DNA of 64,000 nucleotides from Mimachlamys varia (taxonomy: Eukaryota; Mollusca; Bivalvia; Pectinida; Pectinidae): contig OX392532.1 in NCBI GenBank assembly GCA_947623455.1, positions 31,284,792 to 31,348,791 of the forward strand, in the 5' to 3' direction. Both the position numbers and the translations under genes were made by a program. The notes beneath the pieces are model-generated. The model worked only from the letters and a program-made list of their open reading frames with translations. It had not been told where the DNA came from and made no database searches. Position 1 is the first letter of the stretch. Each line of letters begins with the position of its first letter. Of this stretch, positions 33,390 to 46,108 are shown in pieces.

Positions 33390-36300
33390 TTAAATATCCC
33401 GTCGTTCGCAGATGGAATAGTGTAGTCCACTACACCTGTTGTCTCCCATCACTTTATAGTAAGGGGCAAGCACACCGCAGTTGGCAGGTTCGCTGGGGTT
33501 GTAATCCATGTCATGGTTGTTGAAGTGTCTTGGGATTCCTTCTACAGCTGTACCATCCAGCCAGTTCCAGACTCCCTCTGAAGCAGTATCCGACGTCCCG
33601 ACGTAGAAATTCTTGTGTGATCTAGAATCTGGTAGCGAATTGAAATAGTTGATCAAATTGGCAAAAAAAAGTACAGTATTAGTGTGTAACAGCTTTCAGT
33701 TGCCATATAATTTTACTCGAAATAAGAGTTAATAAAAAATGATTTTATTAATACAAATATAGTACAATCTTACTCTGCCTGCAAAATTCTATGATTGTTG
33801 TTATTATTACTGCTATCAACCAGGACCCATTTGTTCAAAAGGGTGGTTAGCTTAATCACTATAACATTTTCCAAACTTAAATAACTCTGCCAAGTTACAA
33901 TCCTCAACTTTTGTGTGCTTATTGAAAATATTAAGTTTTTGATATCTGCAAAGTTGTAATTAAATCTATGGCTTCGTTTTAATGTTACAGGATAATTAAA
34001 ATTTGCGCTAATCACTGATTAAGGTAATCATCTTTTGAACAACTGGGCCTAGACCATAAGTGCTATAATCAAGTGATATGGAACTCACAATCTCTATTCT
34101 GCAGAATCACTTACTTGATCTCAAGGATCCAATGTGTTTGTGGGTTGTTATTGATCTGTGATTTTTAATTTCAAACATGATGACATATCATCATAATCCT
34201 TAAGTGTATGACACCAATGAATACAATATGAAAATTAAGTAAAACGTAACATACGAATTTAATAGATGCTTACGTATATAGGATAGGTAGATTGCCCCCC
34301 AAAACCTCTCCATGTTATCAACCTTTAGCAAGGTGCTCATGTCATCCTCACAATATTGCTTTGCATCCGACCAAATTTTCTTTTCCGTAACAAATTTAAG
34401 GCATTGGCTTGTATGTATATTCAAAATGTAGCCAGGACTGTCACATTCTGAAAAAAGGGTGAATGAAACATATAAAACGTATATATGCATGGCATACTTG
34501 ATAAAAAGTTTAAAATTGATTAATTGTTTGTAAAAATATAAGTACAGGATTTTATGTATTTAGTAAAAATAACATTAGTTCAGAGAGAACAAGATACATG
34601 AACTTTAACATCTACACCATGGATAAGATGAGATCAGAAATCAGGATAAACTGTTTACAACTCAATGCATATGTTAAAGTTACAAAGGAAACACATAATT
34701 ACTTCTTCCGTTTGTATTCTTTTTATTGGCTCATTACTAAATAATGACGTTCAATGAATTACTGCTGAACGACTACATTACTTGATGCAAGACGGTAGGC
34801 GTTTGTTCCGATTCGAACCATCAATGAACTGGAGAATATGTCCACGTTGTCATTAGCCCCGGAGCAGTATGTGGTCGTGTTGTCGTAGAAGACAACATTG
34901 CAGCCCACATGTAACAAGCATAAACTCAGGCACGTATACAAGTGGTTTGCATTACTATCGAAACCAGCAGGAGACGCCACTTTATTGGCGTACGCAGGGA
35001 ATAGGTAGAAACCATGCTGAACAATCGAGTTACCTGTAAATATAACGAAATATGTGATAATGATTTCATCAGCAATTACAATTTTTATTTCAGCTTTTAT
35101 GAATGTCTGAATGCTTTCTATTAAAACCGTGTTTGTTTGAGCAATTAAAACGCCCAAAAGCGCATGTATTATTTCTTTGTATCCAATTAAACAAGCAAAA
35201 ATCGAAAGCAGTCGACATGGGATTTGTTTTATGTATTCCATTGTTAAAACACGGTTGTAGGTAAATACTTTGAGGCTGGTCAAACATTAAATAAAAAAAA
35301 AACAACAAACAACAGCGAGTTTATAACAATATGGAAATCACAGCGATTTACATTTTTTGTGGGGAGGGGGGGGGGGTGTGTGTGAAAATATCAATGCAAA
35401 CAATAAAGACAAACATTTATGCTAGAATGGTTTTGATAGTCATCACGCTAGAAACGAAGTGTATAAGGTACGTTTCAAAATGTTATCAGACTTTTTTCGA
35501 CAGGAGGATACAGTGCCACATACAATATAAATGTTATCAGACTTTTTTCGACAGGAGGATGCAGTGCCACATACAATATAAATGAAACCCGAACGAACGA
35601 ACGTGCATAATCATAAGAACAACACGGAACTGGTTTTGAAAGTGTTACACGGTGGCATTGTAGAGCAAATGTAAATATTGAATTACTTCCGAGGCCAGTT
35701 CCATGTTAATAGACTATATCATAGGCGTAGTGATACACTGCACCAAAAGCACATGTCAGTGATTAATATTACACATCATGTATAAGTGATCACAAAATCG
35801 AAGCGCCATATAATGCACTAGTAAGTCAAAATCTATAAATGAACAATCAATGTTTAAGTAACAAACTCTCGTCCATGTCCGGAAATAATTAGCCAAATTA
35901 TATGCATTCCTAATGTCCCCCCGTATAATGGTTAGCAATTCCTGGTCCAATAGTAGCCCAGGCCTAGTATATCTTAAATTTACCCGCAAAATACTGTTTA
36001 GACTCACATAATTTAATCTTGTTTCAAACAAACATTTTCATTGGCTTAAAAAGATATGTTATCAGCCCATAACGTAAGAAATGACGTCACCGTTCATAAC
36101 GTCGCTTTTGATTGGCTGATGCAGCAGCGTAATGATTTGTTAGAGAAAGGAGTCCATCAATAAAGTTAATTTTCGCAGGGTATATATTAAATTAAAAGTA
36201 TTAACTACTTGAATCTCTTTTTATGTTATCGGGTTATAACACACAAAAAACGGAGTGTACTCTCATCATAAACCGCTTCGCATAACATAAAACATAGATT

Positions 36301-38599
36301 AAAATTAATCCTAAAATATTGTGTATCAAGATACAGTTACACAGAACGTTTGCTATGAAATCCTGTTGTTATTGTTGTTTAGGATTCTCATTGAAGTGCT
36401 CTGTTGTGAGGCGATCGAGCATCGTGATACTCTCAATACATGGTCAAAATAGCAAACCCATGATTTGTCGAATGACATACAAAAGTACCTGTCAAAATGG
36501 TTCTTGTTATGACGCCTGAACATCTTCGTTCAGATATTTGTACCGCACCCTAATTTCTTATTTTCTTTTTTTCATAGAACTTCACACAGCTTCATATGAA
36601 CATTTTCCATTTCGATGAATAGGTTCCAAACCATGTAACCCACTGTCGTGTATGTGCTGTGGAAAGGACTTTTCAAGATGGCGTCTTGGCTAGGAACGAA
36701 AAAGTAGGTCTAGCTTTACAACATCTATTTACGACTATAGATGCATAATATAATTATATGAACTATTGTGTCTTATTCATAAGGTATTCCGATAATGTTG
36801 TACATATGTAGATGATCGATGGTAGACTTTGATTTGATGAAATATGCCTGTGAAGTTTGACTCTATTTTACGGTACACATTCCCAGCATCTTCATCAACT
36901 TTGTTCCACGAAAATATACCGGGCGTATCTCAAAATAATTTATTTTGGTTACCACAGGTATCACTTTGTAAATCAAATTCGTTTGATCTGAATTTAAGAG
37001 GCATTAGCTATATAGACAGTGTGTTTGCAAAGGTGTTTTGCCTTATTGGCTATTCTATGCCTAACAGTTTCGCAGTATCTTGCGTTTTTTCTGTTAGTTA
37101 TGTTAATTGGGAGAATAAAAAACTGATGTCTATAATGGCCCTCTTAACTTAACTTGTTGTTACATATAATTCGTGTTTTTTTTTGTTTTTTTTTGCCTTT
37201 ATCAGCAAAAGACGTTAATGAGGATGGTACGCCCCGCCAGTTAATCATTTATCTCCCTTAATCTAAACTGTATCTAAACATCTTATATCGTGCAAACCAA
37301 TGGACGGCCTATGTTCAAGGATTCTAGCGTATCATCAGAGGATAACACCAAAAACTAGCAATGGATTACCCAGTATATGTTATAGTATTGACACAGATTG
37401 ATAAATGTATCGCCAATATACGAGTTTCTTTTTGAAATCCGTAGACGATGCATTTGCGTCAGTACCTTTCATTGTTTTCTTTTGACTTAAAATATCAATA
37501 GTTTCTGAGTGTTTTTTCTATATTAAATTATTTGTATCGTATAACATGTTTCATATTATCTTTCAACCTTTCATTTATATATGTTTTCATCTTTGGGATT
37601 CTCGAACTGATGTAGAAATGACGTTATGGTATTTTGTTTTTTATTCGCTTCGCTTTAAAATTTCATCGATCGATCCGATCTTACTGCAGCAAACAGTTTG
37701 CAAACAGTAACACTACACTATTACTTCCTTTGATTAACCCCTTATAAGTATTTCACGTAACTCATTATTGTGCAACCCGCCATGGATACAAATGTACTTT
37801 GTAGGACTCCATTTCTACGTAGTCATTTTTTGTCGACACTTTCCTCTTTTTTTGTGTTGTAAATTTTGACATAAATCATATATGAATCGTATTTTTGAAA
37901 TGATTTATAAAGTGAAGCATTCCTGGAAATGTGAAAACAAAAAAACAGCAAGAAAAGATCGAATGTTTAGGAAGTCAACAAGGCGGCATAGCAATACCAG
38001 CGAAATCAGCATCAACATCTTAAGTCAGAAGAATCATTTCAGATACATGGACAGACGAACAGGACGGTTACGGGGTATGCTTCATGGGTGCGATAAAAAA
38101 AAGCGTTGGATTATAATCGTTGTCATGACCATTTCTGCTTGAGTCTCTGAACTTCGATAAAAGAATATGGAGTCGTAGCAGTTTATCTAATTGTTATTTA
38201 AATTTCTTTAATGCAATAAGCTGTAGTTAAGACATTTATGACTAAACAAACACGTACCTGCTCTTAGCACTGTGTGGAACATCTATGTTTTGGGAATAGT
38301 ATTATGTTTCTGTCATTTTCAAAATGATTTCACTAAAAACACACTGTTGTAGCAGTTTTAATTTTCACATATCAACGAAAACTAAGTAATAGAGTATGAC
38401 TGTAAGTTCTATCATTTACATAAGAATTGAATATATTTTTTGAATTTTAGGGGTGATGTTCACATGTCAATATGAAAGTAGCAAAATACAGAATTTCGAC
38501 AACGTAAAAACAGTTGAAGAAAAAATGGTAAAATAATGCATAAATATTGATATTTCAGCTAAAATGCTGTTGATACTCACTTGTAAGTTGCATGGACAT
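33390..38599 (-). CDS. lectin gene B: PAN/apple-like plus C-type lectin-like domain protein
   Basis: Exons on the - strand: 38581-38599, 34782-35033, 34274-34447 and 33390-33628, giving 227 residues, all introns phase 1. Exon 1 encodes MSMQLT. Exon 2 is one codon shorter than in the paralogues; its PAN-like core LYTCLSLCLLHVGCNVVFYD is identical to that of gene A. The CTLD halves carry TSQCLKF, YCEDD, GVWNWLDGT and DYNPSEPANCGVLAP. EPAN is closer to the EPN calcium-site motif than the SPAN of the other copies; the WND position reads GDNRC. It ends in ICERRDI. Intron 1 is about 3.5 kb, against 0.3-0.4 kb in the other copies, and holds a 51-bp tandem duplication and a dispersed repeat. No signal peptide seen. 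A donor-like GTGAGG lies 29 nt after the stop. Confidence 0.7.
35480..35581 (+). repeat. 51-bp tandem duplication, two units
   Basis: Two adjacent 51-bp units starting 'atgttatcagactttttt' differ by a single base (a/g at position 31 of the unit), so the duplication is very young. Because 51 is divisible by three, an open frame runs through both, but it is not otherwise gene-like. It lies in intron 1 of lectin gene B. Confidence 0.85.
36050..36300 (+). repeat. dispersed repeat shared with 23570-23900
   Basis: Second copy of the element described there ('gattggctgatgcagcagcg', 'agagaaaggagtccatcaat', 'ggttataacacac'). It lies in intron 1 of lectin gene B. Confidence 0.6.
36310..38560. other. 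rest of intron 1 of lectin gene B; nothing certain
   Basis: A + strand ATG at 36678 in good context ('aagatggcgtcttggctagg') is followed by a GTAGGT donor-like site, but no following exon can be named. Frames at 36844-37152 and 37882-38142 (+) have no recognised motif. I leave them uncalled. Confidence 0.35.
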
Positions 38600-38860
38600 C
38601 CCGCTTATAAAAAGTCAAACAGGACATCGAACCAGAATAGGAACAGTTGATTGTTCTACCATCAAATGAAGCGTAATGGCTGCGTTAAAAATCCTCGCCG
38701 TGTAAGTACCTTGAACAATGTCAATAAAATCAGGACGCGTGACCATGCATAATTAGGATATGAATATTGCACTTGCACTACGCTTAACTTTTATTATTTT
38801 CCGTTTTATGTTGTTCTGGGGGGTGGGGTGGGGGCGTAACGACATTTCGACAGCTAGTGT
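38600..38860 (-). promoter_or_regulatory. conserved 5' flank of lectin gene B
   Basis: Shares blocks with the flanks of genes C and D and with the two left-edge copies: 'aatggctgcgtt', 'gtaagtaccttgaacaatgt', 'caataaaa', 'gacgcgt', and a homeodomain/POU-like 'atgcataattagga'. The last recurs as 'gtataattaggaaatgaata' in C and 'atgcataattta' in D. Presumably holds the promoter; no clear TATA at a consistent distance. Confidence 0.5.
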
Positions 38861-38869
38861 CAGTTAGGG

Positions 38870-41800
38870 GCGGCTTTGCGGTGCATACAACATTGAAAGT
38901 TTAAACGAGAAAATAAAACTTATTTCAAAACAAATCGAGGGTTGATACAAGGCCCGATATGGAAATGGCCATGTCATATTCTATTTATATATACTCTGAA
39001 TTTTGTCACGGTTCATGGTGATCTGGTTTTGATGATGTCTCTTTTTTATTCCTTGTTTTGTCATCGTCTGGACGTTGATTAAGATAATAATTCATACCAT
39101 TAGCAATAGATTCGAAAGTATTTGCCTATTCCTCTTTATCGGCGTCTTCGTCTATTTCCCTTTTGATCTATAAGTTCATCAAACTCTTGTTTTCTTGATA
39201 CGATAAACTCCATCACTTTCTCGCCAATTTCAACGTCAATATCTTTTCTCCTATCCATTTTCGATTGTTGTAACGTCATGAACGTCATATGACGTCACGG
39301 TAATTCCGGACGCGGGCCGAATACAGTGTATTCGGCCCGCTCAGCAGGCGGGCTGATACAGTGTGTTCGGCCCGCTTAGCGAAGAATTGCCCATATTGGC
39401 CCGGTGAGCTGATATGTACTAAAAACATGCGTATTTATCAAGTATACAATTTCCCTGTATTTCATAGTAAGTATAAAATAAATAAAATTGAAGCGATATA
39501 TTTCTTCTGTATCATTGCCTTGAAAGTATAAAATTTGGAAAAAAATTGTGTCTGCTTGCCATATTGTCACGAATATATATCTAAATTCATATTATATTTT
39601 AGGGTGATTCAACAATCAGAACACCGAATGATTACGAGATCACTTTATGATAAATATTTCAATATTTCAAAGTCACTCTTCTTTAACTTATCTATTACAT
39701 TTGCATCCACACTTTTATAACAAGAAAAACTCAACACTGCAAATTTGAGTGAATAATTTAAATTGCCTACATCGAAGCATAATGTAGGGTGATTTTTTTC
39801 ACAACAGAATATCACCAAGGGTCCAAAACGATAGACTCCCACAGACAGCTGTTAAGTAACTATTATAATGTCATACATATATATGCAGACGGACATAAAT
39901 AGAAACCACCTGTCCTACCTAAGTACCTTCGCTACAAAGCTATGACATACGCTCATTTTTAAAGAATTCATGTTCTCTTTATGAGATTTAAATTTTGTCT
40001 ATTATAAACGCTTTATCAAGCTATAAATGTTATATATACATGTGCTTTGGTAGGTTGCTATCAAATGTCTGACCATAAGAACGTATTGGAATACAGGTAT
40101 TAGTGTTTCCCAAGTCCACAAAATTCATTAAGAAAATGTCGTAAAATTTGGCAGGAAAATATGACGTCGCATGTTTATGATTCGTACATCATGACGGGAT
40201 CTGTTTGGCTATCCGATCTTTTAACAGGAAATATTTCATTTGTGTTTTGAATTGGACATGCTGTCAACTAAGTCGCATCGGTTTCATTGTTATTTCTCGA
40301 CAATGCCGACTTCCAGTAAGGGTCGTAAATTAGAAATAATTACTATTTAAAAACATTAAACATCATCAACTAAAGTCAACCTCTTTGAGGCTTTGCCTTT
40401 CTTTATTATATTTCAAATGTCTGCCTTTTTTAATGCTGTAATATATAGCTTAAAATGAAGTGTATACACCACTTTCCCATTTCTTCAAAACCTGGTACAA
40501 TAAAAATTGAATGTTATTTTTAAGAATTTTTTAACTAAATTCTGTGGACTTTTGTAAATATGCCACACCAAATGGTCATCGGGTGCACATGCATCTGATA
40601 ATTTGGGAGAGATCAATTGTAATCATCATTTCCTTCCCTTGCTTCCATTCGAAGCTATGTCAAAACTGCACCAGTAAGCAAATGGGTGATAGTGGAACTG
40701 AAATGCAACCCAAATATAACCAACATTACACGAGTGACGAAACTTGTGAATCATTTAAATAGTTATATTATTTAGAAAAAAGCTTTCAAAACAAATTGAT
40801 ATTAAGTGTTAACCTAAAATATATTTAGTGATATAATTTTTTTTAGAATCTGCCGTTGTCCTATTTCCTGATCAGATATAAAATCTGCATAAATGCCCGG
40901 TCACGTGGAGTTTCCCTTGCTTCTCCAGTTTTCTCCCAGGAACACTTAAAATTCCTCTTGCATGTTTCCATTATTTCTAACAAGATAGATGGATACATTC
41001 TGTAAATATATCTTGTTTCATAGTTTCTGTAAAATAAATATTTCGGAATTGTAAATCTTCAATACTCCAGTTTTTGCTATGAATCAAGGACTTGATGTGA
41101 ACCATGCATTTGGTTTTTTGTATAAACGTGCAATACTGTTTAAATATCAGCATATTTATCATTTTAATGACCTGTCGATCTTTGCATTATAATTGAGCTT
41201 TGAAAAAAATCGATTTTTTGTTGCGTCAGTGTAGAATTGAAACACATACATATACGACGTCGATGGTCTCCTAGCACGGCTATTAACTTAAAACCCATCA
41301 TCATTCTTATAAAAAATGCAAAAGGGTTTTTCTAAATATGTGTTCTGGAATTGTCGTGAGACCTTTGATGTGCGATATTTTAAAGACAAACCAGGTGATG
41401 AGGCGCCTTGTTCAGTAACGCTTTCCCGTGGGGACTGTTTACCATAAATTACATACATTTCCTATTAGTAGATGTATGCAAGTTACAGGAATAGAAATTT
41501 AATCTTGATTTTACTGAGTTTGTGTTTGAAACAAAAACCTTCACCTTGTCGCTGGTAATTGTATATAATATTCCAACATGACATTAATGTAACGACATGG
41601 TTCAATTGTAAATAGCCAATTTATATTAATATATTATGATAGTTCAGGATTTCAGCATATCAGAAAAATAAGCTAAAATGTCTACCAATGGCAGATGCGG
41701 CCTATGTCTGATGATGTCGGTGTTTTTCCTCTTTCCAGGCGATAGAAATCTGCACAATTGTTAGATCGCTAAATATGGAATGCTGTAGATTAGCCAAATC

Positions 41801-43180
41801 TTGTTACAACATGCTCTTTGAGTTGGATGAAAATGGTAGGAAAACATAAGCGAGTAATATCAAGAAACTATTATGCTCATACGGATTTGGAGATATATGG
41901 GAAAGCCAGGGATGTGGTGATGAAAAGTATTTACTTCAGGTTTTTTACCAGAGCCTAGTAGATAATTGAAAGCAAAATAAGATCCATGCTATAAAGATGT
42001 ATAGCGCGCTTGCAACATATAGTACATTTAAATCAGAACTGGTGTTTGAACATTACCTCTCAGTTGTAACAATTACTGAACATAGAAGTCAAATGTGTAA
42101 GTGTCGTATATCAAATCATGATTTGCAAATAGAAAAAGGGCGTTATGAGAAGACTGATAGTACCAACCTATTTGTCATACGTGTTCACTAAGTGGAAATA
42201 GTTGAATAGAATAGAGCATGTTTTGCAAGTATGTGAACTGTATAACAATCTAAGGAACCTCTAGATTCCTGAAAGTCACTCAATGACTGTGAGAGATTAT
42301 ATTGCATCTAAAAAATGTTATTTTTTAAAAAGATTAGGTGTGTACTTATACAAATGCAATAGATGCAGAGAGAGATTTCTCCGGAAAAATATAGTAAGTC
42401 CCTAGATTGATCTCCTTATGTGACACTCCTGGATGTAAAACTGGGTGACGTTAATGCAGCAACTTGTGTAATCTAGACTTCCTGAGCTTATATATATATT
42501 AAAATGATTTTATTGTTGAAATTGATTGTTTATAAAATAACTCTGTATAATGTACTCTTGGTCTTGTATCCGAGGTCTATGACTAGTTGTTTCTTTGGAT
42601 GACATTGTCTAACCTCTTGTCGACAGCACAAAAACATGTACATGATGTTTTCCAAGAATCAATACACTGAGCTTTAATGTCTTATTTACAGTTGTGTTAA
42701 CGCACAACGCACTTAAAACTGTGTATCGTGCATACATCGTTCACACATCGTTCGCCCATGGTGCGCACAACGAGGCGATGTAAAGATCGGCGTTTATGTG
42801 TACGGTTCTCATCGCACACACGCACGATTTGGTACAATTGGTCGATAAATATTATATAACGCGATACCACAACTGTACATTGTCACCAAGACAAATGCAA
42901 CAGTGTGTACCACCGGTGTTGTTAGATGTAAATTAAAGCAATGATAGAATCTTTTTAAATAGTATTTTGGCCCTATAATACGCATTGCTATAGGTTGCAA
43001 GCTTAGTAGAGATGTGAAATGATTTAAAGTATGAAACAATTAACATTTACGGATCGATATGACAAAAACAGAAAGCGAATTGAGAGGCGAATTAACTATT
43101 TATATTTAAAGACACGATACAAATTCCGTACACAATAATTTTCTGATTTGTTTTTTAATACTGAATCATAAATTATTTAT
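38870..43180. other. no supportable gene; one palindrome
   Basis: At 39309-39340 'gcgggccgaatacagtgtat' plus 'tcggcccgc' forms a near-perfect palindrome, and a related half-site ('gatacagtgtgttcggcccg') follows at about 39352-39380. The rest is AT-rich with only short open frames and no recognised motif. Confidence 0.5.
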
Positions 43181-43185
43181 GATTG

Positions 43186-43360
43186 GCATGGCGGGTGTAG
43201 TCGATGAAGCAGGAGTCGCTTACTCTTCCAGAACACCTGGTCTTATTCTGTTGTGCTTTAACGAGAGTCTCCATGTAAATCTCTCCTTTGTCCCTGTTTT
43301 GCCCCTAGTTTAATCGTTCGGATTATGGTTTTGTTGACGTTTTGGTATTCTCTAATTTTT
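43186..43360 (+). repeat. Penelope-like element 3' tail, dispersed copy
   Basis: 'catggcgggtgtagtcgatg', 'aagcaggagtcgcttactct', 'cctggtcttattctgttgtg', 'gagagtctccatgtaaatct' and 'gttttggtattctct' match the 50-kb tail. Non-coding. Confidence 0.75.
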
Positions 43361-43364
43361 TTCA

Positions 43365-44935
43365 CAGATGTAAACACAAAGTACAATCATTTCGGTTGGC
43401 AGAAATGTACATTAACATGTGAAAAGATAATGTAAGATATGTTTTGAAATTTAATTTAGCGTTGACATTAAATTAGTAATGTACATTTTACCTCGAGAGA
43501 AAGACTGATGTTTATACTAATTTTAATTGACATAAAGGTATCATTGAGTGAAAATAATTCAGTCACAATTACTTATTTCAAGGTGGTTTATTTCTTGTGT
43601 CGTTTTCAAAAGCTTGTCACAATTAAGATACAGTGGCGGATGATCTACATAACTAAAAACAACAACGTTACGTTTGTACAAATGACGGTTTATTAAAAGA
43701 TCCAAATAATACACAACATAACTTGCATTGAATCCTAAGGCACTTTCCCTTTTCTTTCTACAGCAGAATATTCAATGATGTGCGGTCATTTGCCTTAACG
43801 CCACAATAAAGCTATGTTGTACAAGAACCATCAATAACAAAAACTGAACCCGGTGCTGATGAAAATCAGCTGAAAAATTTAAATGTAACAAATATAAGTA
43901 AATAATAACACTATATGAACAACAAAAACAGCTGATTATTACATTAAGATTTGAGATAATATGATTTAATGATGTTTTCTTCTGAGAAGTCGAAACTTTC
44001 CTGTATTAAACTTTTTTTCTTATATACATTTTTGGAAAACGGAGTTCATAGCATGGCAGAAAATGAAAAGATAATGATATGTCAGCGTGTTCGTCAGAAA
44101 TACCAATATTACATAATAATTAGTGATTTTAGGTGAATTTTGCAGTTTTGACCAACTGCAGGACATCTTTATACAATATCTTTCGAATTTACATTACAAA
44201 ATGTACGAATGATTGCAGATATTACAAAAACTACTAATTACTCTAACTTAATATATTAACTGAGGAAAACGATTTTAGTTGCACTTACCCCTTATTTTTT
44301 AATGAGAAAATCCTCATTTTCCCCCATTTCTTGCAGATTTTCCACGAAATAACAAACGTTTAGCAATTAAACTTTTTTTAATATTTAGCATGTGAAAAGA
44401 AAATGGGCTTCTTTGTCTAAAACCGTCATAAAAAGTGGGGTTAGCGTGTTTGTTTTTTGTCCCGTTACTATTTGTGTTATTTTTCACAATTTCGGGTTCA
44501 AAAATATAAAGTGCCAACGTTACAACAAAAATATTTAAAAAAAAAAAACAAAATGTATATAATTATCCACTTTGTTGCATAATATTTCTATAATATGGAA
44601 CATTATAAAGTTATACATCAAAAACTAGCTTGCTATGATTAAAATAGCGAAACACTGATGATTTTAAGAGATCAATCAAGCATTAAAAGGTGAAATTTCG
44701 GCCGTTCATGAAGTGCAAAATATACACAGATATACGCATTTTCAAAATGACCGCCGAATTGGTAATCTTTTACAATTCATGTAAAAAAAGATCTACATGC
44801 AACAGATACCTTTATTTTGACACAATTTTCAGATGCATATACGCTATTAAAATTTATCAAATTTCCCCAATATCATGTAAAATGTTTAAATGAGATTAAA
44901 ACGAGACTAAGACGTGACTGAAACCTCAGAAGACC
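43365..44935. other. no supportable gene
   Basis: AT-rich. At 43857-43872 there is a small hairpin (GCTGAT-GAAA-ATCAGC), probably chance. No recognised protein motif in the short frames. Confidence 0.5.
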
Positions 44936-44939
44936 ACAT

Positions 44940-45090
44940 CCTTAAGCATTGATGACAATTTTTTTTAGTTCCATTGGGGCATGAAAAAAAAATGTTTGCA
45001 AACTGTATGAATCCGCGAAGCGGATTCTCACAAAAGTTTGCAAGCAAAATTGTTTTCATAACCCTATGAAACTAAAAAATAATTGACGTC
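44940..45090. repeat. foldback element
   Basis: 'gcattgatgacaatttt...agttccattggggcatgaaaa' with 'tgtttgcaaactgtatgaat' is mirrored by 'attctcacaaaagtttgcaa' with 'ttttcataaccctatgaaac...aattgacgtcaacgc'. The centre is 'ccgcgaagcgg'. Arms about 65 bp, imperfect. MITE-like. Confidence 0.6.
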
Positions 45091-45599
45091 AACGCTTATA
45101 ATTAATTTTTGAAACTTTTTTTTCAAATTTAAAACATGTTTATGTACAATTTTACTGATCTTACAACGGATTCTTTATTATAAATCAGTACGCAACGTCA
45201 ATTGCCGCATTGTGACGTCACATTTTTTGCGCCATTTTCTTTTTTTCACAGAGGTATGAAAAGAAAATCTCAACCAATCAGAAAACCGCATTCTGCATAC
45301 AATCAATGAAAATTTAATTATGAATATATGAATCACGATATATCTCAATAAACAGTAAAAAAAACACAGATACAGATTTTACTCTTATAATTGTCTCTTT
45401 CGACAATCCATTTTCCATATCAGTGTATTATTCCTGACTGTTACTTCCAATATCCCAACAAGGTAGACACCAGGGCAAACTACTGTTTTGTAACGGTCTG
45501 GTAACGAACACTTTAGCCGGCAGCCTCATTCAAAGGCGACTGCCAAATATGTACTACCGAATGTTATCGCATCAACGTTAATGCCCAAGTCACAAATTC

Positions 45600-45860
45600 A
45601 CGGATTTGATGCCGGATTAGCTACGGATACGATCCGGCTTCATTCGTGACAATCTGTATTGGCCCGTACCTTTACGTACCGTAGCCGTAGTCATACGTAG
45701 TAGTACTTGTATATCCTTGACAATTTTTTAACATGTTCAAAATTTGACCACGGGTCAAATAACCGTAGTTTATCCATACTTAACCGTATTACAACGTACT
45801 GGTCCGTTTTAATCCCTATTAATCCGTACTTAATACTTATACTAGTTACACTACATATTT
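45600..45860. repeat. CGTA-rich low-complexity stretch
   Basis: Many spaced copies of 'ccgta', 'cgtac' and 'ccgtagt' within about 200 bp, with a weak inverted arrangement around 'gaccacgggtcaaat'. It may be a degenerate minisatellite or decayed foldback. It lies 250 bp downstream of lectin gene C. Confidence 0.35.
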
Positions 45861-46108
45861 GTTTAGTATACAATACGGTTCGTTACAAATTTGTCATGGA
45901 ACGGCATGATCTCACTAGTTAAAACCACATTTTATATAATACAAATGATATGTACAAATTACAAAATATATTACTATCCTGATGATCAGAAAACATGTCA
46001 TATAAATGTAATTATGCATTGTCCTTTGCCTCGTACTAGTCATCCATACAAAATTAATACATATATAAATATAAATTATGTGAACTCACAATATAAGACT
46101 AGCATCAT

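Noticed and set aside
35034..35283. N-terminal extension of exon 2 of lectin gene B as a long single-exon protein
   Set aside because: The frame upstream of the acceptor is not conserved in the other three genes and the conserved 19-nt exon 1 gives a consistent start.
36678..36708. First exon starting MASWLGTK
   Set aside because: Good start context and a donor-like site, but no following exon or homology; it could not be supported.
43850..43880. CTGATGA followed by GAAA, considered as a hammerhead core
   Set aside because: The sequence folds as a simple hairpin (GCTGAT-GAAA-ATCAGC) with no stem II followed by GAAA in the right place.
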